A DNA stretch of 64,000 bases from Amphirosellinia nigrospora (taxonomy: Eukaryota > Ascomycota > Sordariomycetes > Xylariales > Xylariaceae): assembly GCA_004123355.1 (NCBI GenBank), contig SCHM01000002.1:6049569-6113568 (forward strand). The letters run 5' to 3'. Positions within the stretch are counted from its first letter, which is position 1, and the number at the start of each line of letters is the position of its first letter. The position numbers and the translations under genes are program-made. The notes under the pieces were generated by a model. The model worked only from the letters and a program-made list of their open reading frames with translations. It was not told the origin of the DNA and did no database searches. Of the stretch, positions 27,801-43,000 are shown one piece after another.

Positions 27801-30800
27801 AATTAAATAAAAATTTTATTTTAATAATATAAACTAAAATCTTTTTAATAAAAAAAACAAATATAGTTTTTTTTATAATTTTATTTAGTTTATAATAATT
27901 TATATAAAAATAAAACTTATTATTTGTTTTTTTTATAAATAAAATAAATATATTATAAAAAATATTATTAAGTTTAATAAAGCTTTTATATAAATTTTTA
28001 ATTAAAAATTTTATATAATTTTTAGCTTATTTAATAATATTTTATATAAAAAATTATAATTTAAATCGGCTTTAAACTTATTTTTAATAAACTTTATTTT
28101 ATAGTTTATTTATAAATAATATAATAATAATATTTAAAATTTATTCGGCTAAAAATATATATTAAATTTTAATATTTTTAAATATTTTTTTTACGCTTTT
28201 ATTTTAATTTTTTATTTTTTTTTTAAAAAATCGTTTTTATTTTTTTTAATTTTTTAATTATTTTATCGATTTTATTAATACTAATAATATAAATATTTTT
28301 TACCCGGTTTTTTTTATTATTATATTAAAAATAATTATATTTAAGTTAAATATTTTAATTGTTAGTTTTTTTTTATATTAATTAATATTATTTTATTTTA
28401 TAAAAAATTTTTTTATTAAACTTTTAAATAAAAATTAAAATTATATTTTTTATAAAAAAACATAATTTATATTTTTTAAAATAAATTTTAATAAAAACTA
28501 ATTAAATATTATTTGTTTTATTTTATCGAAGTTTTTTTATACCGGATTATTACGCTTTAAAATAAATATTTTTAGTTTCGCGTTTTTTAAATATATTATT
28601 TTTTTTTTTATTATTATTAATATTATATTTTTTCGATTTTAAAATTATAATTTTATTAATTAAATTAAATTAATAAATTAAATATTATAATTATATATTT
28701 ATTTTATTATTATTAATAATATTTTATATTATAATTAAAAAATAACTAAAATAAAAATATTAAATAGTTTTATTAATAATTTAATAAAATATTATAATAT
28801 TTAAACTATAGTTTGCTTAAAATAATATTATAAATTAAATTAATAATAATAATAAATTTATTTTTAAAAGCTATTTATATATTTTTAATAATAAAAAAAC
28901 CTAATTAATATTTTTTTATTTTTATTATTATATTTTATAACTTTTTAGCAAAAAAGTTTATAATAATAATAAAATTAAATAATTTAATAATTTTTTTTAT
29001 AAATTATTAATTTATATTTATATATATATTTATTTTTATATTTCCGAAAAAATTATTTATAGTTAAAAAAAATCTATTATTATATAAAATATAAATATAA
29101 TAAAAATCTTTTGTTTAAATATTTTTTTATTAAATTTATTTTATAACTAATAATATTTTTTAAAAATATTTTTTTAAAAAAAAAGCTATTTTTTTTAAAC
29201 TTATTTTTTTTTTTCCGTATTTATTATAAATTTATTTTTTTATATATTAGCCGGCTTAATATTTAATATATTATATATAGCTAAAATAATAATAACTTAA
29301 GCTTTTTTATTTATTAAAGTTTAATTTTTTAATAAATATTTTTTAAAATATATTTTATTAATAATAATTAAAATATTTACTATTAAAAATTAATTATTAT
29401 ATTTTATTAACGTTAAATTTAAATAATTAAATAAAATTATTATTATTATTATTTAGTTTTAAAATAAAACAAAAAATTATTTAAATAAAAATAAAAAAAA
29501 AAAAATAAAAATTATAATAATAAACTTTTATATTTTTTTTTATATTTTATTTTATTTATAATTAATTATTATTAAATAATAAACTATTTAAAAATAATAT
29601 TTTATATAAACGTTAAAATTAATATTTTTTTTAAATATTTTAATATAGCTTTAATTATTAATCGAAAAAATAGCTTATTTTTAAATTTTTTTTTATTTAG
29701 TTTTATTAATCTAATTTTATTAGCTAAATAAATAAAAATAGTTTAAAACTTAAAAAATTTAATTAATATATACTAATTAAAACTAAATAATTAAAAATTA
29801 ATTTTAATTTTTTTATATAATTAATATTAATATAAATTTTTTTAAAATATTTTAAAACTTCCGAATTAATAAATATATTAAAATAATTAAAAAAAAATAA
29901 AAAAAAAAATCGTTAATTATATAATTTTAATATAAATTTTAATATTAACTATTTTAGCTATATTATTATAAAACTAATTAGCGTTAAATTTAAAATAATT
30001 TTATATAGCTCGAATTTATATTTTAAATTTAAGTTTATTTTTAATTATATTATTATAAAATAAATATTAATATTTTAATTATATATTAGCTATTTTTTTA
30101 TTATTTAATAAAATAAAAATTATTTTATAATAATTTAATAAATTAATTATTTATTAGTTCGAAATATTTAAATTATTTTAAGCGTAATTATATTATTTAA
30201 TTATTTTTTAGTTTATTTAATAATCGATTAATAGTTTATTATCGGTTTATTATTAACTAGAATTATTTTTAGTTATAAATTAAAAAATATTAATAATATA
30301 TTAATATAATATATATTTTATTATAAAAAATAATAATTTATTTATTTTTTTATTTAATTAAATAAACTTTATTTTATTTATTTAATTTTTTAATAAATAT
30401 ATAAATTAATAACTAAATAATAATAAACTATTATTAAAAAAATATATTTTATTTTTTAAAAAATAATAATAAAGTTTTTATATATATTATTTATATTAGT
30501 TTAATTATATTTTTATTAAAGTTAAACTAAATTATTTTATATATATTTATTAGTTTAAAATAAAAGTTAAACTTAGCTTTTTTTATTTATAATTTTATAT
30601 AATTATTAGCTAAATATTAAACTATATAATTAAAGCTAATAATATTTATATTAAATTTTTATTTTTTAAATATTAATTACTAATATTATAAAACTATTAT
30701 ATTAAATTAATTAAAATAATTAGCTTTTATAGCTTATTATTATAGTTTTTATATAGTTTAAAAAGCTAAAATAAATATATTTTTTTATTTTATTAAAGTT

Positions 30801-31009
30801 TATTATAAAAACTTATTATTTTAAACATTTAAAATAAATAAGTTTAAATATTAATAAAAGCTTTAGTACGTATATTATACGCGTTTATTATTTTAATTCT
30901 TTTTTAAAAAATATTTTAATATTTTTAAATTAAATTAATTGTTTAATTTAATTAAAAAATATTATAAAATAGTTTTAATATTTTATAATATTTTAAATAA
31001 TTTATAAAT

Positions 31010-31286
31010 AGTTATACTTTATATATTTAAAAAATAAACTTTAATATATATAATATATTATATATAAAATCTACAAATAAAGTAAAAAAAAAAAAAGTTT
31101 AAATTATAGTATAAGCAGCTGTTTAAATACTTGTGTAAAGCAGCTATATTTATTACTAATGCTTGCTTTTATTTACTATAAATAATAGTCACGCATTTAC
31201 TACAAATAGCAGTTACTATAAATAAAGATTACAAGTGCTATGGCTAGTAGTAGGGCACAGCCATTAAAGCTTGCAGATCTATAACT
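31010..31286 (+). repeat. Right LTR of the 6.7 kb element
   Basis: About 277 bp, beginning AGTTAT and ending ATAACT, which are inverted repeats of each other. It differs from the left copy mainly by transitions. Confidence 0.75.
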
Positions 31287-32242
31287 TTAAATTTTTATTT
31301 TTTTTAAAAAAAGTTTAAATTTATTAATAAGTTTAAAAAAATTTTATAAATTAACTAAACGTTTAAAAAAAAAAACTTTTTAAAAAAAGCTTAAATTTAT
31401 TAATAAATCTAAAAAAACTTTATAAGCTAGTTAAAACGTTTAAAAAAAAAACTTTTTAAAAAAAGTTTAAACTTATTAATAAATTTAAAAAAACTTTATA
31501 AGCTAGCTAAAACGTTTAAAAAAAAAAAATTTAAAAATTTAAAAAATATATTTATTATAATTAATTTAAAGCTTTAAAGTTTTTAAAATTTAAAAATTAT
31601 ATTTAAAATATTATAATAAAAAATAAAAAATAAATAAAAAAATTATAAATAAATATTTTATAAAAATATTATTATATTTATTATATTAATATAATAGTTA
31701 ATTTTATAATAATTATAGTTTTTTTTAAAAAATAATTTAATAAAAATTATATTTAAATAAAATTTATAATAATAATATTAATATATAATTTAAAAATAAT
31801 AAATATTTAAATTAATATTAAATTAAAAAATAAAAAATAAAATAACTATAAATATATTAAATAAATAATATTAAATAATTATAATTAATATATATATAAT
31901 ATTAATAATTAAGTTTAATAAAAATATTAATATAAATAATTAAATTTAATATAAAATAAATTTAATATAATTTATATAAAAAAAAATTAAAAATAAAATT
32001 TTATAATTTATTTATATTATATTATTTTTAATATAAATATTTAATTTAAATTATTTTATTAAATTTATAATTATTTATATAAAAAAAATAAATATTAAAA
32101 ATTAAATATATATAATAATAAATAAAAATAAAAAAGTTTTTAATTTAAGTAAAAAATTTTTATTTAAAATATAAAAAATAAAAAAAATTTTATTAATAAA
32201 AAACTTTTTTTTATTTAGTTATACTTTTTTTATAAAACTTAA
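31287..32242 (-). repeat. 1.58 kb repeat unit, copy B, second piece
   Basis: Reverse complement of about 8,595-9,550. It includes the three ~77 bp tandem units in inverted orientation at 31,300-31,535. Confidence 0.8.
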
Positions 32243-33334
32243 GTATATTTTTTTAAAAGTTATATAAAAAAAAAAAAATCTTTAAAATATAATAAATTAA
32301 TAATAAAAATAACCTAGCTAATATATTTATTAAACATACGTTAAACTAAATATTTAAAACTTTAGTTTTTATAAATAAACTATTTATATAAATCGAAATA
32401 TTTATTAAAAAACTATAAAAAGTACGCTTATATAATAATAGCAGCTAAATATATAAAAACAATATATTATATATAAATATTTAAAAAGCGAATATTATAT
32501 ATAAATAATAAAAAAATTAAAAATATAGCAAAATAATAACTAAAATATACCTAAAAAAATAACATATATAATTAATTTTTTATTTTCTTTTTTTCTTAAA
32601 CTTAAATTATATATAGTAAAATAATAAATATTATATAATCGTTTATATAAACGCTATAAGCGCCGTTTTAAAAACTTAATATTATATATATAATTAAATA
32701 AAATATTTAATAATTAATATAATTGCTATATAAATTATTTAGTATAAAATAATAATTTAATTATAATTTTAAATAAAAAATATAAAAAATATTTTTTTAA
32801 TATATAAACTTCGCTTATATATTAATAAAAATAATAATTAATAATACTTAAAAAATAATATCGTATAAAAAGTAAAAACGATTATATTTTTTTTATTTTA
32901 TTATATAATAAAACAAATTAATTAAAATATATACTAAAAATTATTCGTATAAATAAAAAATAAAAATATATATATATTTATATAATATTAATATAAAAAC
33001 TTTATAAGCTTAACTTTTAATAAAAAACTATAAACTTTAGTAGCGCTATAACGAAATTTTAAAACTATATAATATACTAAAAACAAAAAACGTAAATATA
33101 AATAAAAAACCTTAATAAAATTAATAAATCTTATAGTAGCTATATAATAATATTTATATATTTTAAAAATTTTAAAAAACTTAAATATTTAATAATAATA
33201 ATAACAATAATATATAATATATTATTAATATTACTAGTTATTATCTAGTTTATTATTAATATTATTATTAATATTACGCTTATTATATAATAATTATTAA
33301 ACTTAATATTATATAAGTTTGCAAATTAATTAAA

Positions 33335-33344
33335 GTATATATAT

Positions 33345-33376
<32 letters not shown>
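33335..33376. repeat. (TA)n microsatellite
   Basis: About 40 bp of alternating TA, followed by an ACGCGCG island near 33,390. Confidence 0.9.
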
Positions 33377-33382
<6 letters not shown>

Positions 33383-33754
33383 TAAATATACGCGCGTAAA
33401 AAAAAAAAAATAAAAAAATAAAAAAATAGTATAAAAATAACTTAACTTATATATAATAGCAACAAATATAAAAATAACGTATTATTTAATTTTTTAAAAT
33501 ATTTAAATAAATTAAATAAAAAAATTATATATAATAATTATATATAAATTAGCTTTTTTATTTATATTTATTAACTTTTTTTTTTTATATTAAATATAAT
33601 ATTATATTTTAAAAAAATAATAATTTAATATATTATTAAGCGTTTTTTTATTTATATATTTACCGTACGATATATTTAAAAATTTTTTTACGTTTAAATT
33701 TTTTATATTAAAAAAACAATCGTATAAAATACGTTATAGCTAAAAAAAAAAAAC

Positions 33755-34060
33755 TAATATTATAATTATAATATTATTTATATATAAAGTTAATATTTTA
33801 ATATTATTATATATAATAACTAATTATTAATTATAGTATTAATTATTCGTATAATAAAATTAAACTAATATATCCGCCCGATTCGGTTATACAAATATTA
33901 TAGCAGAATTCTTTTCGTATAAAAAAATTCTCTGTACAAAAACCCAGCTTTTATATAAATTAAAAAAAAAATTAATATATATTAATATTTATTTTATTTA
34001 TTATTACGTATAATATATACCCCTTAGCTACTTAACATTATATAATATTACTTTTAAGCT
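33755..34060 (+). repeat. ~310 bp direct repeat, copy 2
   Basis: Partner of 17,375-17,690. This copy keeps more G and C (for example CCGCCCGATTCGG near 33,866-33,878), so it was mutated less. Confidence 0.65.
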
Positions 34061-34061
34061 A

Positions 34062-34134
34062 AAATAATAATAATAACAAAGCTAATAATAATAATAATAA
34101 CAATAACAATAATAATAATAATAATAATAATAAC

Positions 34135-34170
<36 letters not shown>

Positions 34171-34193
34171 TAATAATAATAATAATAATAATA
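34062..34193 (+). repeat. (AAT)n microsatellite with AAC variants
   Basis: Some 130 bp of AAT trinucleotides with occasional AAC. It directly follows copy 2 of the ~310 bp repeat. Confidence 0.92.
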
Positions 34194-37100
34194 TTAACTA
34201 TAATAATAATAAAAATAAAAACATTAAAACTAATAATATTAATATTATTAGCAAAAAAAATAATATTTAATTTTGTTTATTTAAATAAAAATATAACGTT
34301 TAAGCGTTTAATATAAAATTTAACGCTATTAAAAAAATATAAAACTTATAAGCTTAATAAAAATATATATTTATTATTTTTAATATAATATTATAATTAT
34401 TATTATATTATTATATAAAAAACGTATAATTATATTAATTATTATAATTATATATTTATATATAATTTTAATTAGTTTTTAATAATAAATTAATAGTTTT
34501 TTTTTATATATTAAAAATATTTATTTTAATTGTTTTTTATATTTAAAATAAAATTTAGCTTTTTTAGCGCGTTTATATAAGCTTTATAAAAATTTTATTT
34601 TTAAAATAAATATAGTAAAATTTTTAAAATAGTATTTTTTTAACTTTTAATATATTTTATTATATTATTAAAAAATAAAAAAAATAAAAAATAAACTTTT
34701 AAATAAATAATAAAATAGCTATTATAATATTTTATATATAAAACTAAAATTTTAATAACTATTATAGTTTTTTTTTTTTATTTTTTTTTATATTTTATAA
34801 TTTTTATAAAAAATATTTATAAAAGCTAATAAAACTTTTATAATATTATATTATTATTAACTATTTAATATATTTATTTATTTAATATTTTTTTTTATTA
34901 TATTTTTTTTAGCTTTAATATATTAAATATATTATTTAATTATTTATTATATAATTATAGTTTATTTTTTTCGATATTTAATATAGCTTTATTAATAATA
35001 TATATTATAAAATCTAATTAATTAGCTAATAAAAATATTTTTAGTTTTTTATTTATATTTATTTTTAAGCGTAAAAAAACTATATATATAAAAAAATATT
35101 AATTTTTAATAATATATTTACTAATAATAAAACTATTATTTTTAATTATTTATTTTTAACGCTATTATTATAATATTATTATTTTTGCTAAAATTATTAA
35201 TATATTAAAAAATAATAAAATATATTTTTTATTTATTAAAAAAGTTATTAATATATTTAATAAAATAAATAATTTAACCGAATTATTATAAATATATTTT
35301 AAAAAAATATATTATTAAAATAATATTAAGAATTTTTAAATATAAATATTACGTTTATAAAATTTAGTATTAAATAAAAAGCTTTAAAAAAAAACATACT
35401 ATTTTTAAATAATAATAAAAAAATTATATAATAAAATTTATAATAATATTATAAAAAAAAAATATAAAATTAAAAACTAAAAAATAAAAACAATTAAATT
35501 TTTAGCTTTATTAAAAGCTTTTAGTTTATAGTTTAAATATTTAATAAAATTAAAATTATATAACTTTTTTAATATATTATAAAGCTAAATAGCCCGTTAT
35601 AATTTAAACTATTTTTTTATTATAATTTTATTTAATATATAAATATACTATTAAATTATATTAAACGTTACTAATAAATAAAATATTTAAAAAACCTTTA
35701 ATATATAGTTAATTAATATAAATAGCTTTAAAAATATTATTTATTATAAATTAAATAATAAAAAAATAAAAATAGCTTAAATATTTATTAGCTTATATAA
35801 GTTTTTAATTAATAAAATATTTATATTTACGCTTATATTTATAATAAATAAAAATTTAATAAAGCTATTAAATCCTTTAAAATAAATAAATAAATAGCTA
35901 AATAATTATTTTTTTATATAAAAGCTAACCTATTAAAAATTAAAAATAATAATAAATATAATATTTATAAAATAAAAAAAGTTTATATTAATAAAATTTA
36001 AAACGTTTAGTTTTATTATTAAATATTTTTATAAAAACGCTATTTTATTAAAATTAAAAATAGCTTTTAATAATATATACTAGTTATAAAATATAACGTT
36101 TTAAAACTATTATAAAATAAAATAATAAAATATAAAAAAACTATATATATATATTATTATTAAGTTTAGCTTATAAATAGCTTTAGCGCAAAATAATTAA
36201 AACAAAAATCGGATTAAAACTATTTAATCGAAAAAATAATTAATCGTATATATAAACTAAATATATAAGTTAATAAAAAGCTTAATATTAAAAAAGATTT
36301 TTTTAATATAAAAAAAAGCTTAGTTTTTTTTAAAATAATTTTAGTTTAATTAAGCTTTTAAAGCGTAAAATATCGAACTAAATAATAAAAAAAAACGTAA
36401 AATAATAACTATATATATTTAAAAAATAAAAATAATAGCTGCTAAAAATATTAGCTTTAGCTTAAAATAAAAAAAGCAACTATTTATTATAGCGCTTATT
36501 ATTTAAATACTATATTAAATACTATATAAAGATTAAAAACTAAATTAAATAAAAAAACTTTTTATATATAGCTATATAATTACGTAAAGCTTATAAAAAT
36601 AACTTTATTAATTATTTATATAATAATAAATATTTATATTTTATTTTTATAAAAATTATAATATATAAAATTAATAACTATTATTTTATTAGTTTTTATA
36701 TATTTAAATAAATCTTTTTAAAATAAATATAAACTAAAAATCGCTAATAAAGCTAAACTATATAAAAAAAAACTTATTATTTTTTTACTTTTTTATTACT
36801 TTATAAATAATAATTAAAAAGCTATATTAAATATTTTATAATATTATAAAAAACGTTATTTAATATACTTTTTAAAAATAAACTAAAATAATATAAAATA
36901 TTTAAAAATTATTAAACTTTTAATACTAATAATAATAATATAAACATAAAAAACACTAGTTTATTTATTATTACTATTATAGTTTTTTTTATAAAAATAT
37001 TATAGCTTTTATATAAAACAGCTAAATATAAAAATATTTAAATATATATATATAAATTAAAATATATTATTATATAATTTTCTTAGTAAATTATATAAAT

Positions 37101-39289
37101 AACTAATAAAAAAAATAGCTAAATAATACTAATATATATTATTATATATTGCTATTTAAATTTATAAAAAATTAAAAAAATAGGACTAAAATATTTATTA
37201 TTTTTTTTTTTTTTTTGTTTAAAATCCGGTTTAAAAAAAACGTTTTTTTTTAGCTTAGTTTTAAAATTTTTTTTTTTTTATATTATTTACTATTATAGAA
37301 TTTATTAGCTTTATTATTTTAATTTTATATTAAACTAGTTTATAAAACTAGTTAAAACTTTTTTTAAATAATATTTATAGCTATTTTTTTTAAAGCTTTT
37401 AAAACAATCTATTTATTAAAAAAGTTAAAATTATTTATAAATATATTGTTTTATTATTTATTTAAACCTAAGTATTAATATAGAATATTTATAGTTTATA
37501 ATAATAATTTTAATAACTTTTTTTACCCGGAAAAAGCGAAATTTATAATAATAAATAAAAAAGCTTAGTTTTTAAACTATTTAATAATATAGCTTTAATA
37601 TTTATTATTATTAACATATAGCTAACTAATAATTTAACTATAAAAACTTTTTATAAGTTCATTAAGATCGAAAATTTAAAATATATAAAATAAACACTAT
37701 AATTTTATTTATTAAATAAAACTATATTTAAGTTTAAAATAATATATATTAATTATTAGTTTTAATACGTTTAAAATAACGTAAAAATAAAAATATTTAT
37801 ATAAAAGCGTATTATTAAGTAAATATTAAAAAAGCTATATAATTTAGTTTTTTTATTATTATTATTACTGTTTTAAATATATATATTATCGATTATATAT
37901 AATATAATTTATTAATAGTTATAATAAATATATTTTTTTTTATATTTTATTTACGTTTTATTTATATTTTAGTTTATATTTTATTTATATTTTTGTTTTA
38001 TTAATATAATAAAGCGTTAAAGTTTTTAAATCGATTATAATAGCTAAAAAATAGTTTAATAGATTAGTTAGTTAGCTAGTTAATATGTTTTTATAATTAT
38101 TATTTATAATTTTATTTATATTATTTAATATATTTAATAAATTAGCTATTTAATTTATTATTTAATTAATTATAGCTTAATAATAAAATAAACTTTTTAT
38201 TTTTATTATATTATTAATTATACTTATATTTACTATAATAAAAGCTTAAATAAAAGGTTTAAAATAAGTTTAAGTTAATTAATAAATAATATAGTGCTAA
38301 ATATATTATAAAAATATAATTTTATTTTTTATAAAGTAGATTTTATGTTTTTTAATACTTTAAACTTTTTTTTTTTATTATTAATATAGATTAGCTATAA
38401 AACTTAGCTATAAAAATTATATAAACTTTTAAAAACTTTTAAAGATTTAAAAAACTAATATTACTCCGATTATTTTCGTAAGCTAAAATATATTATATTA
38501 TTATATAATATTGTTTAAAATAGCTTTAAACTTTTTAAATATTATAATATAAAACTATATATTATACTATAATACTATAAAAATAAAACGTTATTAAATT
38601 AAACATTTAATTGTTTATAGTTAATTATATATATATTAAACTTATAATATAAAGAGTTATACTCTAAAAAGTTTATAAAGAAAAAGTTTTAAAATTTAGC
38701 TATAAATTAAAAATATAAGCAAAGTTATATTAAAATTAAATAAAAAAACTAAAGCTTTTAAAACCCCGAAAAATTATTAGCTAAATTAAACTTTAAATTT
38801 AAATATTTAAATATAATAAACCCTAGTTATATTTTGCCTTTTATTAAACTATTTTAAATATAAAACTTATATAATAAATATATATTATAGCTATAATATT
38901 ACAAAAGTAAAACGTTATTAAGTTAAGCATTTAATTATTTAGTTAATTATATATATTAAACTTATAATACCTTGTTATATTTTTTCTTTATAGCTTTATA
39001 AACTTAAATAAAGACTTTTATAGTTAAAGTTAAATATTTTAGTGTTCGAGTTTAGCTTTAATATTTATTTAAAATTATTATAGCTTTATAAATTGTTTTA
39101 GCTTAATAACGCAATGTTTAGCGGATTTTAAGTAAGATTTATATAATATTATATAGTATATTAACTTAAACTTATATAATATTTATAAGTAGTTTTTACG
39201 GCTATTTAGTTAAAGAATTAAATTATTTAATTTATAAATAAATATATATATTTAAACGTTAGGCTTTTAGTCTTAATATATATTTTATA

Positions 39290-39876
39290 TATTAAAACTT
39301 GTTTTATTAAACGTATATTAAAAATATAATTTAAAATATATATTTTTTTAAAGTTTATATATTTTTATATAGTTTTTAAAGCTTGTTTCGTTAAATATAT
39401 ATTAAAAGTATAACTTAAGTATATATATTTTTTTAAAATTATATATATTTTTTATATATTATTTAAAGCTTATTTTATTAAACGTTTATTAAAATATAAT
39501 TTAAATATAATACTTTTTTAAGGTTTATATATTTTTTATATAGTTTTTAAAGCTTATTTTATTAAACGTTTATTAAAAAATATAACTTAAGTAGTTATAT
39601 TTTTTTTAAAATTTATATATGTTTTTATATATTTTTAAAGCTTAATTTATTAAATATTTATTAAAAAAAATAACTTAAGTATAAATATTTTCCCGAGTTA
39701 TATATATTTTATATATTATTTAAAGTTTATTTTATTAACGTTTATTAAAAATATAATTTAAATATATATTATTTTTTAAAGTTTATATATATTTTATATA
39801 TTTTTAAAGCTTTTTTTAATAAATATTTATTAAAAAGTATAACTTAATATATACTTTTTTTAAGTTTATAGTATAT
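39290..39876 (+). repeat. ~85 bp minisatellite, about seven copies
   Basis: The words TTTTATTAAACGTTTATTAAAA and TTAAAGTTTATATAT recur at about 39,301, 39,384, 39,471, 39,556, 39,640, 39,728 and 39,811. The array ends exactly at the start of the LTR-like island at 39,877. Confidence 0.85.
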
Positions 39877-40095
39877 TGATACGCGCGGGCAAGGGTGTGC
39901 GCGTACGCGCATACAGCACACACTTGCCCTGGCGGGCGCGCACCAGCCATTACGTAGCTAAGGCCTGGTCTATGCGTATAGCTCCGCCATACATATACAC
40001 ACACAAAATTATTTAAACCTATAAATTCATATAAATCTAAAAATTTCGTTTTATTTCTTTTTAATATATAATTCTACCTATATTTTACTATATTA
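39877..40095 (+). repeat. LTR-like repeat, GC-rich copy
   Basis: About 219 bp. The first ~130 bp are strongly GC-rich and hold the words GCGCGTACGCGC and GGCGGGCGCGC. The rest holds a TATA-like stretch and a T-rich end. Open frames across it are not coding. Confidence 0.75.
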
Positions 40096-43000
40096 AATAA
40101 TACTTCTATTGTTTTTATATAAACATATTAAACTATATATTATTATTTATTATTAATTAGTTTTTTTAATAATTATTATTATTTTAATAATATAAATCTA
40201 TTAATAAAATTATTAATAGATTATTTAATTTGCTATTTAATTATTGCTAAAACGCTATTATTTAATAAAGTAACGCTTTTAAGCAAGTATTAATAAGCAT
40301 TTTTAGTATATTTTTATTTTTTTATTTTTTTTATTAAAGCCGAATATTTTATAGTTATATATAAATAATATATTCGAAATCTAAAATTAAAATTATTATC
40401 GGGGTATAAATTTCGGTTAGTTTATAATAATACGTTTAATTAAAATAATAAAGCGTATATTTTAATATAAACTTATAAAACGTTAATAAGCTTAGCAATA
40501 TATTTTTATTTGTTTTATAATATAAAATAACGTATTAAATTATAAAAAAACGTAATAAATAACTTTGCTAGCTTATTTAAGCGTAATATATATTTAATTT
40601 TAATTTTTTTAATTTTTATTATTTATAGTTTATATTTACTTTGTTATTATATTAAAAAAGCTTATATTTAATATTATGCTAGAAATAAAAAAAGTTTATA
40701 GTTTAAAAAAATAAAATTTATATTAAAATAAAATCCGTACTATAAATAAAATAAAACAATTTATATTTATATTAATAATAGCTTAATTAGAACTTACGGT
40801 ATTATTTATAAAATTAGGAATAAATAATTAAATAATAAACTAAATAATTAAAAAACCTAAACATATAAAGCTTTATAATAAATATATACTAATATAGTTA
40901 AATAAAGCAAAAGTATCGATAATTTTATTAAATTTATATAAAGTTAAAATATAATAAATAATATAACGCTATAATATTTAATAACTTATATAAAAATATA
41001 ACGCTTTTATAAAATAAAGGATATTTTAATAAAGTCGGACAATTAGCTAATAAATAGTTGGATAATTTAATTAATAAATAGTTAGATAATTTAGCTAATA
41101 AATATCCTAGAAAAACAAAATAAAAATTTTAAATATACGTTAAAAAAAATATAATAAAAAAAACGCTATTATAAGCAGCAATAAAAAAAATAATATTTAT
41201 TTATAATATTTTATTTATATAAAAATTAAAATAATTAAAAAATTTTTTTAGATTTTAGTTTAAACTTAAATTTAATTTAAATAATTTATTAAATAAAAAA
41301 ACATTCTATTTTAAATAAAAAATATAAAAAATAATATTAACTTTATAGCTTTAGTAATATTAGTAAATATAAATAAACTTAAACGTAATAATATTAATAT
41401 TTTCGACTTTTTATATAACGATTTAAATAATTTAAAAATGTTATAAAAAAAAAAAACGTTATATTTACTAACGTTTTAGCTTTTAAAAACTATATTAAAT
41501 TATTTTTTAAAAATCTTAAAATAAAATTTACTAATAAATAATAAATTTTTTATTATTAAACTTTATTAATAAGTTTATAGTTTTTTAATAGAATAACGAA
41601 ATTATAATAATCGAAAAATAAAATAACGAAAAAAAAAAATAAACAAATTTATAGAAATTAAAAAATAATTTTTTTTAATTTTAGTATTATAATTAAACGA
41701 TTTAAAAAAAACGAACTTATTATATAATATTTATTATAATAAATATATTTTTTTTAATACGTATAAAAAAATAATACGCTTAAATTATAGGATTTATAAA
41801 TAATAATAATTTAAATTAGCAAAAAAATATTAAATATATAATAAATATAATTAAAATTAATAATTTTTTAAACTTTTTTAAATAACTAAAGATTCGATAA
41901 ATATATATAATAAATCGATAAAAATCGAAGCAATATATAAACCTAGCTTAAAAATTATCGGCTATAAAAGCAAAAGTTTATATTTATTTAATAATTTATT
42001 AAATTTTTATTTTTAATAAAAAATCGTTTATTTTACGGATATAAATAAAATATTAATAATAAATATAGTTTTATGCGTAATAAATTATATAACTAATTAT
42101 ATAACCGATTTTTCGATAAATATTAACTATATATAAATTTTTAATAAAAAGCTTAATATAATAATTATAAACATAATAAAAAAGTATATACTAAATAAAT
42201 AATATTATTAAAATTACTAACTAAACTATCGTTAAAAAAATAATATTAATAAATATAATTTAAACCGATTAAAAAAAATATATAATTATATTAAAATAAT
42301 AATAAACGCAAAAAGTTATAACTAGCAAGATAATAATCGTAACAAATAACTATAATAAACGCGATAAATATAATAATAACTATAAATATAATAATTAAAA
42401 TAAATAATATAATATTATAATATTATAATAAAAAAATAATAAATTATAAATATATTAAACTAATAATAATAAATAATTAATTAATTATTATATATTTAAA
42501 AAAATAAAATAAAAATATAACTATAATATATAGTTAAACTAAGACTTTATTTGCTATAAAATTACGCTAAATTTAAAAATATAAAAAAAAAAATTAAGCA
42601 TTTTTATAAATACTATTTAAAACTAATATTAAAAAAAATTAGCATTTATTTTTATTAAACTTTAAAAAACAAACTTATAGTTATTATAATAAACTTTTTT
42701 TTTTTAAATTAACTATTTAGTTATTTTAAATATTATTAAAAAGTATAAAAAAAAATAGTACGTTAATTTAATGCTATATTTAATTAAAAAATAAAAAAAT
42801 ACTTAAAAGTTTAAGCTAAACAATAAACGTAAACTAAACAAATAAATATTAAATAGCAAAATTAAAATAAAAAAGCACTAGTATATAATATAAAAAAACT
42901 TTATATATTTTAAATATATATTTTTAGTTTAAAATTAAAAATTTATATAAAAATAAAAATATAAAAATATATAACAACTTAAAATAAATATAATATTAGT

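Larger units (their letters stand above)
24614..31286. mobile_element. 6.7 kb LTR retrotransposon fossil inserted into repeat copy B
   Basis: Two direct repeats of about 280 bp (24,614-24,893 and 31,010-31,286) bound a 6.1 kb interior. The interior is RIP-saturated, so gag and pol cannot be read and the element is clearly broken and old. The insertion is proved by context: the 1.58 kb repeat unit is continuous at 8,595-10,175 but is interrupted exactly at these two ends in its inverted copy. A short TTAA/TTAAA word occurs on both sides as a possible target duplication. Superfamily (Ty3/Gypsy or Ty1/Copia) is not decidable by eye. Confidence 0.75.

Noticed and set aside
33335-33410. Origin-like or telomere-like signal at the (TA)n and ACGCGCG run
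   Set aside because: Only a simple repeat beside a short GC word; nothing else supports an origin.
39816-40004. 62-codon frame at the GC-rich island
   Set aside because: It reads across an LTR-like repeat whose second copy does not keep the frame.
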